From assembly GCF_000661915.1 (NCBI RefSeq), contig NZ_CP007509.1, forward strand, positions 4,105,501-4,169,500: a stretch of 64,000 nucleotides of DNA, written 5' to 3'. Made by a program: the position numbers and the translations under genes. Position 1 is the first letter of the stretch; the number at the start of each line of letters is the position of its first letter. Of this stretch, positions 52,904-63,661 are shown one piece after another. The notes under the pieces were generated by a model. It saw only the letters and a program-made list of their open reading frames with translations, ran no database searches and was not told the DNA's origin. The DNA comes from Stutzerimonas decontaminans. Its GTDB lineage: Bacteria; Pseudomonadota; Gammaproteobacteria; Pseudomonadales; Pseudomonadaceae.

Positions 52904-53731
52904 TCAGCAGGGTTGTGGCGGCAGGCAGCCGGCCGCCACTTGGCCGCTGGCCGCCAGCAAGCGCAGATACTCGTCATAGCGATAGGTCGGCCCGTCGACG
53001 CAGGCATAGCTGCTGCCGATGTAGCAGTGCCCGCACAGGCCCACGCCGCAATGCATACGCCGCTCCAGCGACAGCCAGACCCGACTGGCCGGCAAGTGGT
53101 GGTCGACGCAGCGGCGCGCCACGGCCAGCATCAACGCCTCCGGCCCACAACAGAACACTCGTGCCGGCGCCGTATCTGAGGTCAGCGCCAGCTGCAGCGC
53201 GTCCAGCGGATTGCCCTGCTCCACGCCGTCATCGTCCTGATCCAGCGTCTCGATCAGCGTCAGCCGCTGGCGCCAGCGCGTGCGCTCGCGCGCCAGTACC
53301 TGATAGGCGCGCGAGCGCGCCGCGTAGATCAGCTGCACGTCGCCGGCAGCGCCATCGATCAGCCCAGCCAGCGGCGCCAGGCCGCAGCCGCCGGCCACCA
53401 GCAACAGTCGCTCGCCAAACCCGGGCGACGGCCAGCCGCGGCCGAACGGCCCGCGATAGCCGAGCACGGCCCCCGGCGCGAGGGCGAACAGCGCGGCGGT
53501 GAGGGTCCCGGTCTGGCGGATCAGCGCGCTGAACCGCCCGGCGGCGTCCGGCTGGCTGACGTAGGTGAAGGCCGCCTCACCCACGCCGGGCACGGTCAGC
53601 ATGAAGAACTGCCCGGGCGCTACCAGCGACTGGTCGCCCCGTGGCTCGATGGCGAAGGTGAAATGCCGCGCCGCCTCGCCATCGGCGTAGGCCTCGAGCA
53701 GGCGCATCGGGCGGGGCGTCAGGCTGATCAT
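52904..53731 (-). CDS. FAD/NAD-binding oxidoreductase subunit (hydrogenase gamma-like)
   Basis: The 275-residue protein has an FAD-binding barrel (residues 1-95; FMLTVPGVGEAAFTYVS), an NAD-binding Rossmann region (RLLLVAGGCGLAPLAGLIDG) and a C-terminal [2Fe-2S] cluster motif (MHCGVGLCGHCYIGSSYAC) as in sulfhydrogenase gamma and dihydroorotate dehydrogenase K subunits. It overlaps the beta-like gene by four bases and probably passes electrons between the FeS subunit and NAD(P). Confidence 0.83.
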   Translation of the reverse strand: MISLTPRPMRLLEAYADGEAARHFTFAIEPRGDQSLVAPGQFFMLTVPGVGEAAFTYVSQPDAAGRFSALIRQTGTLTAALFALAPGAVLGYRGPFGRGWPSPGFGERLLLVAGGCGLAPLAGLIDGAAGDVQLIYAARSRAYQVLARERTRWRQRLTLIETLDQDDDGVEQGNPLDALQLALTSDTAPARVFCCGPEALMLAVARRCVDHHLPASRVWLSLERRMHCGVGLCGHCYIGSSYACVDGPTYRYDEYLRLLAASGQVAAGCLPPQPC

Positions 53732-54738
53732 GGCTGGCCGATTCTCCTCATCACCTGGTGCACGCCAATGCCACCAGGGCACACCGCATCACAGCGCCCG
53801 CAGCCGACGCAGCCGTCGCGGCCGAAGCGCTGGCGGAAATCCTCGCCGAACTTGTGATACCAGAAGCGCTGCACGCGCTGACCCGGCGTGGCACTGGGGT
53901 TGTGGCCACTGGCCTCCTTCTGGAAGCCCTGGTAGAGGCAGGAATCCCAGACTCGCTCCTGCCTGCTGCCACCCGCAGCCTCGGCCTGCACGAAGGGCGC
54001 GAAACAGGAACAGGTCGGGCATACCGAGGTACAGCCGGAGCAGCCCAGGCAGCGTAGGCCGAGCGCTTCCCAGGTCTGGCTGTCCACCGTTTCACCATTG
54101 AGCGCCGCACAGCCCAAGGCGAGATCGGCCTGTTCGCCCTGCTCGGCGGCCACCTGCAAAGCCTGTGCGCTGCGCTGCTGCACCCAGTCCGCCGGCGCGA
54201 TTGCCAAGGCCAGCCCGACGAGCGCCTGGGCACCACGTTCGGAGGCGACCAGCAGCAGCCAGCGTTGCGCCAGCGGACAGAGAATCAGGTCGGCTGTCTG
54301 CGACCGCACCTCCGGGCCGCTGTCCATGATTGCGCAGAAGCCGTACCGGCAGCTCTGCGGGCAATCGACGCCGACCAGCAGGGTCGCCGCGCGGCGTGCC
54401 TGGTAATGCGCATCGGCGGCGAAGAAGCGATCCTGGTAGGCCAACGCGGTCAGATCGCAGGCCTGCAGGCCGAACAGCACCTGCGGGTGAACCTCGGGCA
54501 GCAGCGGGATGAACTGGCCGTTCTCGTAGCGAAACAACGCCTCACGCTCGGCGAAGAAGAACGCCTTGGCCGAGAATGGCGGTGGCTCGCCCGGAGCCGC
54601 GAACGGCCGTGGATCGCCAGGCGCCAGCGCCTGCCAACGCAGCGCGCCCTGTGCATCCGGCAGCGGCTGGTAAAGCAGACGCTCACGGGCGAGGTGCGCG
54701 CGCAACCGCTCGGGGCTATCCAGCTCATAGGCCTGCAT
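53728..54738 (-). CDS. 4Fe-4S dicluster subunit (sulfhydrogenase beta-like)
   Basis: The 336-residue protein starts at 54738, overlapping the molybdoenzyme gene by 14 bases. Its first 220 residues match the hydrogenase/sulfur reductase beta N-terminal domain (LFGLQACDLTALAYQDRFF, CPQSCRYGFCAIMDSGP). The C-terminal part has two [4Fe-4S] ligand sets: CLGCSGCTSVCPTCSCF and CVGCGRCDAVCPGGI. It relays electrons between the molybdenum subunit and the flavin subunit. Confidence 0.83.
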   Translation of the reverse strand: MQAYELDSPERLRAHLARERLLYQPLPDAQGALRWQALAPGDPRPFAAPGEPPPFSAKAFFFAEREALFRYENGQFIPLLPEVHPQVLFGLQACDLTALAYQDRFFAADAHYQARRAATLLVGVDCPQSCRYGFCAIMDSGPEVRSQTADLILCPLAQRWLLLVASERGAQALVGLALAIAPADWVQQRSAQALQVAAEQGEQADLALGCAALNGETVDSQTWEALGLRCLGCSGCTSVCPTCSCFAPFVQAEAAGGSRQERVWDSCLYQGFQKEASGHNPSATPGQRVQRFWYHKFGEDFRQRFGRDGCVGCGRCDAVCPGGIGVHQVMRRIGQP

Positions 54739-56821
54739 GGTCGGCCTCCCGCGGTCGTTCCAGCTCGATGCGCGGCGCTTGGCCGGGCGCAAGCGGGGTC
54801 AGCGCCACCGCGCAAGCCTTGAGCTCCGGCATGTGGCTGATCGGGTCCTGAGCGCTGTTGGTCAGCCGGTTACAGGGCGCCTCGCGGAAGTGATAGGGCA
54901 TGGCAACGGTGCCCGGCGGCACGTCGTCGGTGAGGTGCGCGCGGGTCTCCAGCGCGCCGCGGCGCGACGCCACGCGTACCCCCTGCGCCTCGCCAAGCCC
55001 CAGTCGTACGGCATCCTGCGGGTGGATGAACAGCAGCCCGGCAGGGATCTCGCGCTCGAGCAGCGGTGATTTGCGCGTCATCGCCCCGCCGCCGTAGTGA
55101 AAGTGCAGGCGCTGGGTAGTGAAGCAGAACGGATAGTCGGCATCCGGACATTCATCCGGCTCGACCTGCGAAACGGGTAACAGCTGCGCCCGCCCACGCG
55201 GGAAGCATTGCCGATGGAGAATCGCCGTACCGTCGGGATGCTCGGCATCGCACGGCCATTGCAGCCCCCCGCACTGCGCCAGACGCGCGTGGCTGATGGC
55301 GCTGAAGATCGGCGACAGCGCGGCCATCTCGGCGAACACTGCCTCGGCATCAGCCCAGCGCATGCCGTCATAGCCCATGCGCTCGGCCAACGCGGCGAGA
55401 ATCTGCCAGTCCGCACGCGCCTGCCCCGGCGGCTCGATGGCCTTGCGCAGCAGCTGCATACGCCGCTCGCAGTTGCTGAAGGTGCCGTCCTTCTCGGCGA
55501 ACGACGCGGCGGGCAGCACCACGTCGGCATAGCGCGCGGTTTCGCTCATGGTCAGCTCAACCACCACCAGGAAGTCCAGTGCCTGCAGCGCGCGGGCCAG
55601 CTTGTGCTGGTCCGGATCGGTGATTACCAACTCCTCGCCGAGCACCATCAGCGCGCGAAAATCGCCGCTCAGCGCCGCCTCGCTCATGCCCAGCGAGGTC
55701 AGCCCGGGCGCCGGCGGCTGCGCCACGCCCCAGGCGCGGGCGAATTTCGCGCGTATCGCCGCGTCGGCAACCTTCTGGTAGCCGGGGTACACGTCCGGCA
55801 GGCAGCCCATGTCGCAGGCGCCCTGCACGTTGTTCTGCCCACGCAGCGGATTGACCCCGCTGCCCGGCCGGCCGAGCTGACCGCAGACCAGCGCCAGGTC
55901 GGCCACCGCGATGACATTGTGGGTGCCGCTCTGGAACTGAGTGATGCCCATGCCGTAGGCGATGAAGGCACGCTGCGCCTGGCTGTAGGCCCGTGCCAGC
56001 TCGATCAGCGCCAGCACCGGCACGCCGGTCTGCGCGCTGGTGATTTCCGGAGTGAGGTCGCGTACATGGGCGCGCAGCGCTGCCTCGTTGTCGCAGCGGC
56101 AGGCGAGGAACTCGCGGTCCTCCCAGCCGTTGGCGAAGATGATGTGCAGCAGTCCGTTGAGCAGCGCGATGTTGCTACCCACGCGCAGCTGCACGTGCTG
56201 GTCGGCCAGCCGCGCCAGCCGGGTGCGCCGCGGGTCGACGACGATCAGCCGGGCGCCGCGGGCCTGCGCCCGCAGCATGCGCGCACCGATCATTGCGTGG
56301 TTCTCGGTAACGTCGGCGCCGATCACCAGAATCAGCTCGGCCTCGTCGATATCGGCAATGGAGTTGGTCATAGCGCCAGAGCCCAGCGTACGGCTCAGAC
56401 CGGCTACCGAGGGGCTGTGGCAGATGCGCGCGCAGTGATCGATGTTGGCGGTGCCAAGCACCGCGCGCGCGAACTTCTGCGCGGCGTAGTTATCCTCGTT
56501 GGTGGCGTGGGCGCAGCTGATGACCCCGACCGCGGCCGGCCCGGCGGCATCCAGCGCAGCGCGGAATTCACTCGCGACCAGTGCAAGCGCTTCCTCCCAG
56601 CTGGCTTCGCGGAACCGCCCATGCTCCTTGATCAGCGGCATGTGCAGGCGATTGCCAGCGTCGATGGCAAATCCGCTGGCCCAACCCTTGGCACACAGCT
56701 GCCCGGCACTGACCGGATGCCCCGGCTGCGGCTCCACACCCACCACGCGGCCACCTTCGACGCGCAGGCCGAGCCCGCAGCCGACGCCGCAGAACGTGCA
56801 TATGCTCGGCACCACCTGCAT
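54725..56821 (-). CDS. Molybdopterin oxidoreductase, formate-dehydrogenase alpha-like
   Basis: The 698-residue cytoplasmic enzyme has an N-terminal [4Fe-4S] site (Cys8, Cys11, Cys15, Cys43; CTFCGVGCGLGLRVEGG) and a molybdopterin-guanine-dinucleotide fold. Cys134-His135 (ARICHSPSVAGLS) matches the FDH active-site Cys-His in place of selenocysteine. GADVTENHAMIG, VDPRRTRLARLADQHVQLRVGSN and LRGQNNVQGACDMGCLPDVYPGYQ are FdhF-like. No Tat signal is present. With the two downstream subunits it would form a soluble NAD(P)-linked formate dehydrogenase. Confidence 0.85.
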   Translation of the reverse strand: MQVVPSICTFCGVGCGLGLRVEGGRVVGVEPQPGHPVSAGQLCAKGWASGFAIDAGNRLHMPLIKEHGRFREASWEEALALVASEFRAALDAAGPAAVGVISCAHATNEDNYAAQKFARAVLGTANIDHCARICHSPSVAGLSRTLGSGAMTNSIADIDEAELILVIGADVTENHAMIGARMLRAQARGARLIVVDPRRTRLARLADQHVQLRVGSNIALLNGLLHIIFANGWEDREFLACRCDNEAALRAHVRDLTPEITSAQTGVPVLALIELARAYSQAQRAFIAYGMGITQFQSGTHNVIAVADLALVCGQLGRPGSGVNPLRGQNNVQGACDMGCLPDVYPGYQKVADAAIRAKFARAWGVAQPPAPGLTSLGMSEAALSGDFRALMVLGEELVITDPDQHKLARALQALDFLVVVELTMSETARYADVVLPAASFAEKDGTFSNCERRMQLLRKAIEPPGQARADWQILAALAERMGYDGMRWADAEAVFAEMAALSPIFSAISHARLAQCGGLQWPCDAEHPDGTAILHRQCFPRGRAQLLPVSQVEPDECPDADYPFCFTTQRLHFHYGGGAMTRKSPLLEREIPAGLLFIHPQDAVRLGLGEAQGVRVASRRGALETRAHLTDDVPPGTVAMPYHFREAPCNRLTNSAQDPISHMPELKACAVALTPLAPGQAPRIELERPREADHAGL

Positions 56822-56867
56822 GAGAATCCTCCCTGGCTACCCCTGGCGGCGAAACCGCATCCGCCGA

Positions 56868-57395
56868 TCAGTAGCGCACCTCGGAAACACGATAGACGCG
56901 CCGCGGCGGCCCGAACACCTCCTCCATCTGCGCACGGCTGAGCGGCAGGGTCAGCAGCTCGGTCGCAGCGGGCGCGGCGACCTGCGGGTAGAAGCGTTCA
57001 TCGCGCAGCCGCGAGACCAGACTGACATACACCAGCCGTCCCTGGCGGAAACTCACATAGATGCCGCCGCCCTGGTAATTGTCATCCTGGCGCGCCTTCT
57101 CCTTGACGATCTCCGGCCACTGCGGCGGAGGTTCCCACGCCGGCAGGTAGCGGGCGACGAATTCCGGGCGCAGCGCGCCTATCGCCACCAGCGGCGCCTG
57201 CTCGGCCAGCTTGATCTGCGCGGCGAGCACACGGGCATCGGTTTTCTTCTGCAGATCGATCCAGACCATGGTGTAACGCGGCTCTGACGACTCGCGCAGC
57301 GATTCGCTGAAGGCGGTCAACGGACCGTTCTCCATACGCCAGATATTGGCGCAGCCGCTCAGAACGAGACACAGAAGAATCAGCGCGATCCGCAT
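56868..57395 (-). CDS. Small lipoprotein of unknown function
   Basis: The 175-residue protein starts at 57395 behind a GGAGGTG site and has a lipobox (LVLSGCAN, Cys at residue 16), so it is exported and lipidated by the lgt pathway. The mature part has the phrases YTMVWIDLQKKTDARVLAAQIKLAEQ and YQGGGIYVSFRQGRLVYVSLVSRLRDERFYP, but no domain I recognise. It is the first gene upstream of the FDH-like operon on the same strand, 46 bases away, and may only be adjacent. Confidence 0.6.
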   Translation of the reverse strand: MRIALILLCLVLSGCANIWRMENGPLTAFSESLRESSEPRYTMVWIDLQKKTDARVLAAQIKLAEQAPLVAIGALRPEFVARYLPAWEPPPQWPEIVKEKARQDDNYQGGGIYVSFRQGRLVYVSLVSRLRDERFYPQVAAPAATELLTLPLSRAQMEEVFGPPRRVYRVSEVRY

Positions 57396-57571
57396 AGCAT
57401 GCACCTCCACCGCCCGACCACCCGCGCCGGCGCAGTCGACCGACAAGCGGCGCCGCGCACGAACAGCGTGTTACTGCCTGGAGCATAGCCAACCGCCAGC
57501 ATTTGACGGAGTCGAGCTCTGCGCTCCGCAGTCGCAGCCGGCCAGCCCCGCGCTGCAAGCCGGTTCAGCGA

Positions 57572-58246
57572 TCAGATGATTTCTTCTCCAGCCGCACCCG
57601 CCGGATTGGCGCGCGTCGGCATGGCGAGGATCTCCGGCACCACCTCGCGGGCGAACACATCGTGCAGCCGGTGCAGCTCGGCGAACGGATCAGGATGATG
57701 ATCGACGCGGATGTCCCACAGCGGATATTGCTCCTGGTCGACCACATACACCGTTGCCGACGACTCGCCATGGCGATCGCCGCCCTGCGCATCGCCGGCC
57801 GCGAGCGCGGCCATCAGGCGCTCCACCAGTGGCAGATGCGCGCTGCCGACATAGGCCTCGCAGGCGGCCTCCAGCACCTCGCGTCCCTTCAGCCGGTTGC
57901 CCTGCACGCAGAACTGCTCGCCGGCGATGGAGCCGGCCCAGGGCAGACAGCGCTCACCGGTCCAGCAGGCGGTACGGCCCTGGTTGTCGACGACCGCGCA
58001 CTGGCGCAGCTCCATACAGGGGTCGGTGCGCCGCAGCCGTTCCAGCACCTCCGCCGCCGGGCTGAATTCACGCAGGAAGCGCAGGCCATCAATACCCAGG
58101 TACGGATTGATCTGCGCCTGAGTCGCCACAGCGCCGACATGCGCCGCCGCGTGGGTTAGCAACTTGCCCACAGCGGGCATGGCGGTGGCAGCGGCCACGC
58201 CGAACTGGCCGGTGCGCGGGCAGCGGGCGACGATGGAAAAGGTCAT
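57572..58246 (-). CDS. DUF1028 family protein
   Basis: The 224-residue protein has the DUF1028 start MTFSIVARCPRTGQFGVAAATAMPAVGKLLTHA and continues TQAQINPYLGIDGLRFL, AVVDNQGRTACWTGERCLPWAGSIAGEQFCVQGN and GGDRHGESSATVYVVDQEQYPLWDIRVDHHPDPFAELHRL. The fold resembles N-terminal nucleophile hydrolases. Members are annotated as possible amidases or peptidases; the substrate is unknown. It is followed on the same strand by the lipoprotein gene across a 176-base gap. Confidence 0.82.
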   Translation of the reverse strand: MTFSIVARCPRTGQFGVAAATAMPAVGKLLTHAAAHVGAVATQAQINPYLGIDGLRFLREFSPAAEVLERLRRTDPCMELRQCAVVDNQGRTACWTGERCLPWAGSIAGEQFCVQGNRLKGREVLEAACEAYVGSAHLPLVERLMAALAAGDAQGGDRHGESSATVYVVDQEQYPLWDIRVDHHPDPFAELHRLHDVFAREVVPEILAMPTRANPAGAAGEEII

Positions 58247-58313
58247 GGGCGTGCTCTCTGGATTCGTCAGAGCTTAGGCCCGGGCCGAGCGGCAAACGTT
58301 CAGAGCGGGCGGC

Positions 58314-58652
58314 TCACTCCGGCAATTCGGCACTGACCTTGATCGCCGAGTACCAGGCCGTGACCGCTGCGATGTCCTCGTCGCTCAGCCCGGAGGCGAT
58401 GACACTCATCTGCGGATGCTTGCGCTCACCGGAGCGGAAGGCCTGCAGCTGCCGCGCCAGGTACAGCTCGCCGTTGCCGGCCAGGTTCGGTGCATCGGCG
58501 ACCTTGGCGATGCCATCGATGCCATGGCACGCCGCGCACATCTTGGCCTTGGCCTTGGCAGCGCTCAGATCGGCCGCCAGCGCCGGAAGGCAGGCGCTGC
58601 CCGGCAGCAGTGCAAGCACCAGACACAGCCACCGCTTGAAATCCATCGACAT
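58314..58652 (-). CDS. Periplasmic class I cytochrome c
   Basis: The 112-residue protein starts at 58652 behind GGAGG. It has a signal peptide (about residues 6-27), a haem motif CAACH and a distal Met ligand near MSVIASGLSDEDIAAVTAWYSAI, so it is a monohaem cytochrome of the c4/c5 half type. It is 54 bases downstream of the PQQ-type dehydrogenase on the same strand, so it is a plausible electron acceptor for that enzyme; that is inference. Confidence 0.85.
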   Translation of the reverse strand: MSMDFKRWLCLVLALLPGSACLPALAADLSAAKAKAKMCAACHGIDGIAKVADAPNLAGNGELYLARQLQAFRSGERKHPQMSVIASGLSDEDIAAVTAWYSAIKVSAELPE

Positions 58653-58706
58653 GCAGGAATCCTCCAATAGCGCCGGCCCGCGCGAACGGCAGGCCGGCGC
58701 GACGGC

Positions 58707-59975
58707 TCACTTGCCCTGGTAGGAGATGCGGTAGATGGCCCCGGCGGTGTCGTCGCTGACCAGCAGCGAGCCGTCCTTGAGCTGCGCGACATCGACGATG
58801 CGGCCGTAGTACTCGCCGGTTTCCTCGTCCAGCCAGCCTTCAGCGAAGGGCACCGTCTCACCGGACGGACCGCTGCCATCGGCGGCAAACGGGGTGAACA
58901 TCACCCGTGCGCCAGCCGGCACGGTGCGGTTCCAGCTGCCGCGCTGGGCACTGAACAGGCCGCCGCGGTATTGCTCGGGAAACTGCTTGCCGGTGTAGAA
59001 CATCAGGCCCATGTCGGCGGCGTGAGCAATGGTCTCCACCACCGGCGGGGTCAGGCCCTCGGGCGGGGTCTCGTCGGCGTACTCGTTAGTGCGCACCTGA
59101 CCACCGCCGTACCAGGGCATGCCGAACTTCATTCCTGCCTTGGGCGCACGATTGATCTCGCCCGGCGGCGTGTCGTCGCCCATGCCGTCGACCTGGTTAT
59201 CGGTGAACCACAGCTCCTTCGTCGTCGGGTGATAGGTGATGCCCACCGAGTTGCGCACACCGGTGGCGTAGACCTCGCGCTTGCTGCCGTCACGCTCCAT
59301 GCGCACGATGCCGCCGATGCCGTGCTTGGCGTACAGATCGAGCTTGTCCTTGGGCGGCACGTTGTGTGGCTGGCCGAGGGAGATGGTGAGCTTGTTGTCC
59401 GGACTGATGGCACAGACCCGCGCGCCGTGGTTGTAGCTTTCCTCGTCCTTGGGGATCAGCTCGCCGGTCGGCACCACGATGTCAGCCGCCACGTCCGGCC
59501 CTTCGTAGAAGAACTCGGCGGCCGGGAACACCAGCACGCGGTTGTGCTCGGCGACGAAGAGAAAGCCGTCCGGGCTGAAGCAGGGGCCGGGCTGGGTGAA
59601 GGAAATTGCTGGAGCGAAGCGCTTCACCTCGTCGGCGGTGCGGTTCTTGGTGCGGTCGGTGACCGCCCACAGATCGATCTTGCGGGTGCCGACGAAGACC
59701 ACCCCGCTGGACGGCCCGACTGCCATATGACGGGCATCGGGGACCACGGCGTAGAGATCGATGCGAAAACCCTCGGGCAGCTTGATGCGCTTGAGGTTGT
59801 CACGGATGGCGTCGGCGGTGGGTCCATCCTGGGGGATGGTCTTCATGTCCAGCGACTGGCCGGTGGTCTTCATCGAGCGCATGCGCTCAAGGGCTTCATC
59901 ACTGGTCGGCGCTGCAATCGCAGCGGCGCAGCTCATCGCGAGCAGGGCGCTCAGGGTCAGGCGAAAGGTCTTCAT
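58707..59975 (-). CDS. PQQ-dependent sugar dehydrogenase family protein
   Basis: The 422-residue exported protein has a signal peptide (FRLTLSALLAMSCAAAIA) and a six-bladed propeller of the soluble glucose/sorbosone dehydrogenase family. Conserved lines are FRIDLYAVVPDARHMAVGPSSGVVFVGTR, LTISLGQPHNVPPKDKLDLY, SVGITYHPTTKELWFTDNQVDGMGDDTPPGEINR and RGSWNRTVPAGARVMF. The family oxidises sugars or aldehydes with PQQ, passing electrons to a cytochrome such as the one encoded next. No haem motif is present in this chain. Confidence 0.82.
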   Translation of the reverse strand: MKTFRLTLSALLAMSCAAAIAAPTSDEALERMRSMKTTGQSLDMKTIPQDGPTADAIRDNLKRIKLPEGFRIDLYAVVPDARHMAVGPSSGVVFVGTRKIDLWAVTDRTKNRTADEVKRFAPAISFTQPGPCFSPDGFLFVAEHNRVLVFPAAEFFYEGPDVAADIVVPTGELIPKDEESYNHGARVCAISPDNKLTISLGQPHNVPPKDKLDLYAKHGIGGIVRMERDGSKREVYATGVRNSVGITYHPTTKELWFTDNQVDGMGDDTPPGEINRAPKAGMKFGMPWYGGGQVRTNEYADETPPEGLTPPVVETIAHAADMGLMFYTGKQFPEQYRGGLFSAQRGSWNRTVPAGARVMFTPFAADGSGPSGETVPFAEGWLDEETGEYYGRIVDVAQLKDGSLLVSDDTAGAIYRISYQGK

Positions 59976-60127
59976 GGCACGCACCTCGGGGCACCGCCAC
60001 GTGGGGCGGTCATCTTGTTGTTATGGCGTTCCCGGCGACGAGCTGCGCACCGGGCATGCGGCTAGCTGCCTGCTTCAGCGTAGCGGCCGCCTGGCCATTT
60101 ACCACTTGAGGTGCCCTGCGGTGTGGA

Positions 60128-60586
60128 TCAGCCCTGGCGCAGCGAAAGGCCCTTGAGGAAATTGCGCAGCAGCTGATCGCCGCAGGCGCGATAGTTGCTG
60201 TGGCCGGGCTTGCGGAACAGTGCGCCGAGTTCGGATTTCGACAGCTGCAGATCGGCGGCATGCAGGATCGCCTGCAGGTCTTCGTCGCGCAGCTCGAAGG
60301 CCACCCGCAGTTTTTTCAGGATCTGGTTGTTGCTGACCGGCAGCTCCAGCGGCGGCGCCGGGCGGCTTTCGTCCTTGCCACGCTTGAAATAGATCAGCCC
60401 GTCGAGAAAACGCGTCATCGCCTCGTCGGGGCATTCCTGATAGCCGTCCTCGTCCTCGCGGCTAAGCCAGGCACGAACCTCGGCCTCGGCAACCGTGCAG
60501 CCACCCAACGCGGCGATTTCGGCCATCTGCGCATCACTGACCTTGAGGGTGTAGCGCAGGCTGCGCAGGACGTCGTTATTGAGCAT
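60128..60586 (-). CDS. YehS-like protein (tandem DUF1456)
   Basis: The 152-residue protein has two DUF1456 repeats, residues about 1-68 and 84-150. Each has the pattern NNxxLRxLRxxxxLxDxxMxxI and later a FLxGLxxxxRG-type end: MLNNDVLRSLRYTLKVSDAQMAEI with FLDGLIYFKRGKDE, and NNQILKKLRVAFELRDEDLQAI with FLKGLSLRQG. It is a widespread cytoplasmic protein of unknown function. It is 63 bases downstream of the sigma-54 regulator gene on the same strand. Confidence 0.85.
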   Translation of the reverse strand: MLNNDVLRSLRYTLKVSDAQMAEIAALGGCTVAEAEVRAWLSREDEDGYQECPDEAMTRFLDGLIYFKRGKDESRPAPPLELPVSNNQILKKLRVAFELRDEDLQAILHAADLQLSKSELGALFRKPGHSNYRACGDQLLRNFLKGLSLRQG

Positions 60587-60649
60587 GTTCGCTCCTCACT
60601 GAGAAAAGGCCGGCAGTGTGCGCTTTCGAGCGCCCTGCGGCGAGTCCGA

Positions 60650-62030
<1,381 letters not shown>

Positions 62031-62038
<8 letters not shown>

Positions 62039-63512
62039 GCTCGACCTCCTCGTCGATCAATGGCAGTGCGATACGGAAGGCCGCGCCCGGCAGGCTGCCG
62101 TCGACCAGTTCGATACGTCCACCACACTCGCTGACCACGCCATGGGCCACTGCCAGCCCCAGCCCACTGCCCTCGCCCACCGGCTTGGTGGTAAAGAACG
62201 GCTCGAACAGCGCCGCACGGTTTGCCTCGGCCACACCCGGGCCGTCGTCTTCCACCTGCAGCAGCAGCTCGTCTCCCTCGCGCCACCAGCTCAGCCGCAC
62301 CAGCCCACCAGGGCTCGCCTGAGCGGCATTGCGCAACAGATTGGTCAGCGCCTGCTCGAAACGCGGCGGGTCGACACGGCAATAAACTGTTTGCGCTGGC
62401 GCCAGCAGTTCCAGCCGAACCTGTAGCGCGGCCAGCTCATCGGCCACCGCCGCCGCGGCCGAGTGCGCCAGCACCTCGGCGGCCACCTTGCGCGGGAGCG
62501 AACCGGCGGCGCGACCGAAATCCAGCAACTGGCGGACGATGGCACTGAGCCGCGCCACCTGCTGGCGAATCTGCAACAGCGCGCGGCGATGGGGTTCGGC
62601 CAGGTCGTCGTCGCGCAACACCCGCTGCGCCTTGCCGTCGATGACGCTGAGCGGGCTGCCCAGCTCATGCGCCACCCCTGCTGCCAGCCGTCCTACCGCC
62701 GCCAGCTGCTGGCTCTGGCGCAAGCGTGCCTGCAGCTGCTCTTCGCGGGTCTGCTGCTCGGCCACCTGGCGCTCGGCGGCGGCAATGCTGTCGAGCATCT
62801 GGTTCAACGCGCCGGACAGCACGACGATTTCCTGCGGCCCGCTGCGTGGCGCTCGATGCTCGCGCTCCCCCGCGGCAACCCGCTCCATGCTGCGCGCCAG
62901 CTGCTGCAGATGCTTGCCCACGGCTGAACGGTGGCCAAGCAGGATCACCACCAGCGCCACCCCGGCCAGTAAGCCACCCAGGCCCGCGGCGATCAGGCGC
63001 AGGCGGCGGATGTCCTGCTCGAAATCGCCCCAGCGCCGGGTCACCTGAAGCAGGCCGTTGATCTGCCCACCGCTCTCTTCCAGTGGCACGAAATAGGAAT
63101 AAACCGGGCGGCCATTGATGCGCTGATAGGTGCCGGTCAGTTCGCCTCCCGCGGTGAGCTGCTGGATCGCCGACTCGTCCTGATCCGGCTCCACCGCGCC
63201 GGCATAGGCGGCCAGTTTGCCGTCACGATCGTAGACATAGGCGCCATAGACGCGGCCGACGCCGAGTACCGATTCGAGAACCTGCTGCAGGGTGCGCTCG
63301 TGGTTCTTCTCCAGACTGGCGCTGAGCGGCAGGCGCACCGCTCTCGCCACCAGCTCGACCTCCGCCTGCAAGCGCCGCTCGCTGTTGCGCTCGACCGTCC
63401 AAAGCACCACCGAACTGAAGCCGAACATGATCGCCATCAGCGGCACGACGACCTTGAGCAAGAGTGCGCCGCGTAAGCTGGATGGACGCTGCCAGATTGA
63501 TACATGTGTCAT
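62031..63512 (-). CDS. Sensor histidine kinase partner of the sigma-54 regulator
   Basis: The 493-residue kinase has two membrane helices (about residues 17-40 and 172-196) flanking a periplasmic sensor of about 130 residues (VYGAYVYDRDGKLAAYAGAVEPDQDESAIQQL). A HAMP-like region, coiled coil, phospho-acceptor His282 (GVAHELGSPLSVIDGKAQRVL) and ATPase domain (LLRNAAQASPGG, DDGPGVAEAN, GSGLGLAVAHGVV) follow. The signal is unknown. It is the promoter-proximal gene of a two-gene operon divergent from the DUF4168 gene. Confidence 0.9.
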
Positions 63513-63609
63513 ATAGGCACACTACAGAGGCCCGACATATGGGTCCACCCTGCCCCGACGAAACGGTAAAGTCTTTAAACAACAATGGCTTAACTATTAA
63601 AGAGAAAGC

Positions 63610-63624
63610 TGGCACGGCTGCTGC
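63610..63624 (+). promoter_or_regulatory. Sigma-54 (-24/-12) promoter of the DUF4168 gene
   Basis: TGGCAC (63610-63615), five bases, then CTGC (63621-63624) matches the consensus TGGCAC-N5-TTGC in all but one position. A transcript would start near 63636, 26 bases before the ATG of the DUF4168 gene. An NtrC-type regulator is encoded divergently next door. Confidence 0.75.
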
Positions 63625-63661
63625 AATAACCAATCCGTCTTTAACCGAAGCAGGAATGAAC

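Noticed and set aside
55208..56941. 577-codon plus-strand frame opposite the molybdoenzyme gene
   Set aside because: Antisense to a gene with intact Fe-S and active-site motifs; it is a codon-bias artefact.
63498..63511. TGATACATGTGTCA near-palindrome as an Anr/Fnr or activator site
   Set aside because: It overlaps the kinase start codon and does not match the Anr consensus, so no operator is called.
63571..63644. Two GTCTTTAA direct repeats (63571-63578 and 63637-63644) as activator sites
   Set aside because: Eight bases is short, and the second copy lies downstream of the predicted transcription start, so an enhancer role is not supported.
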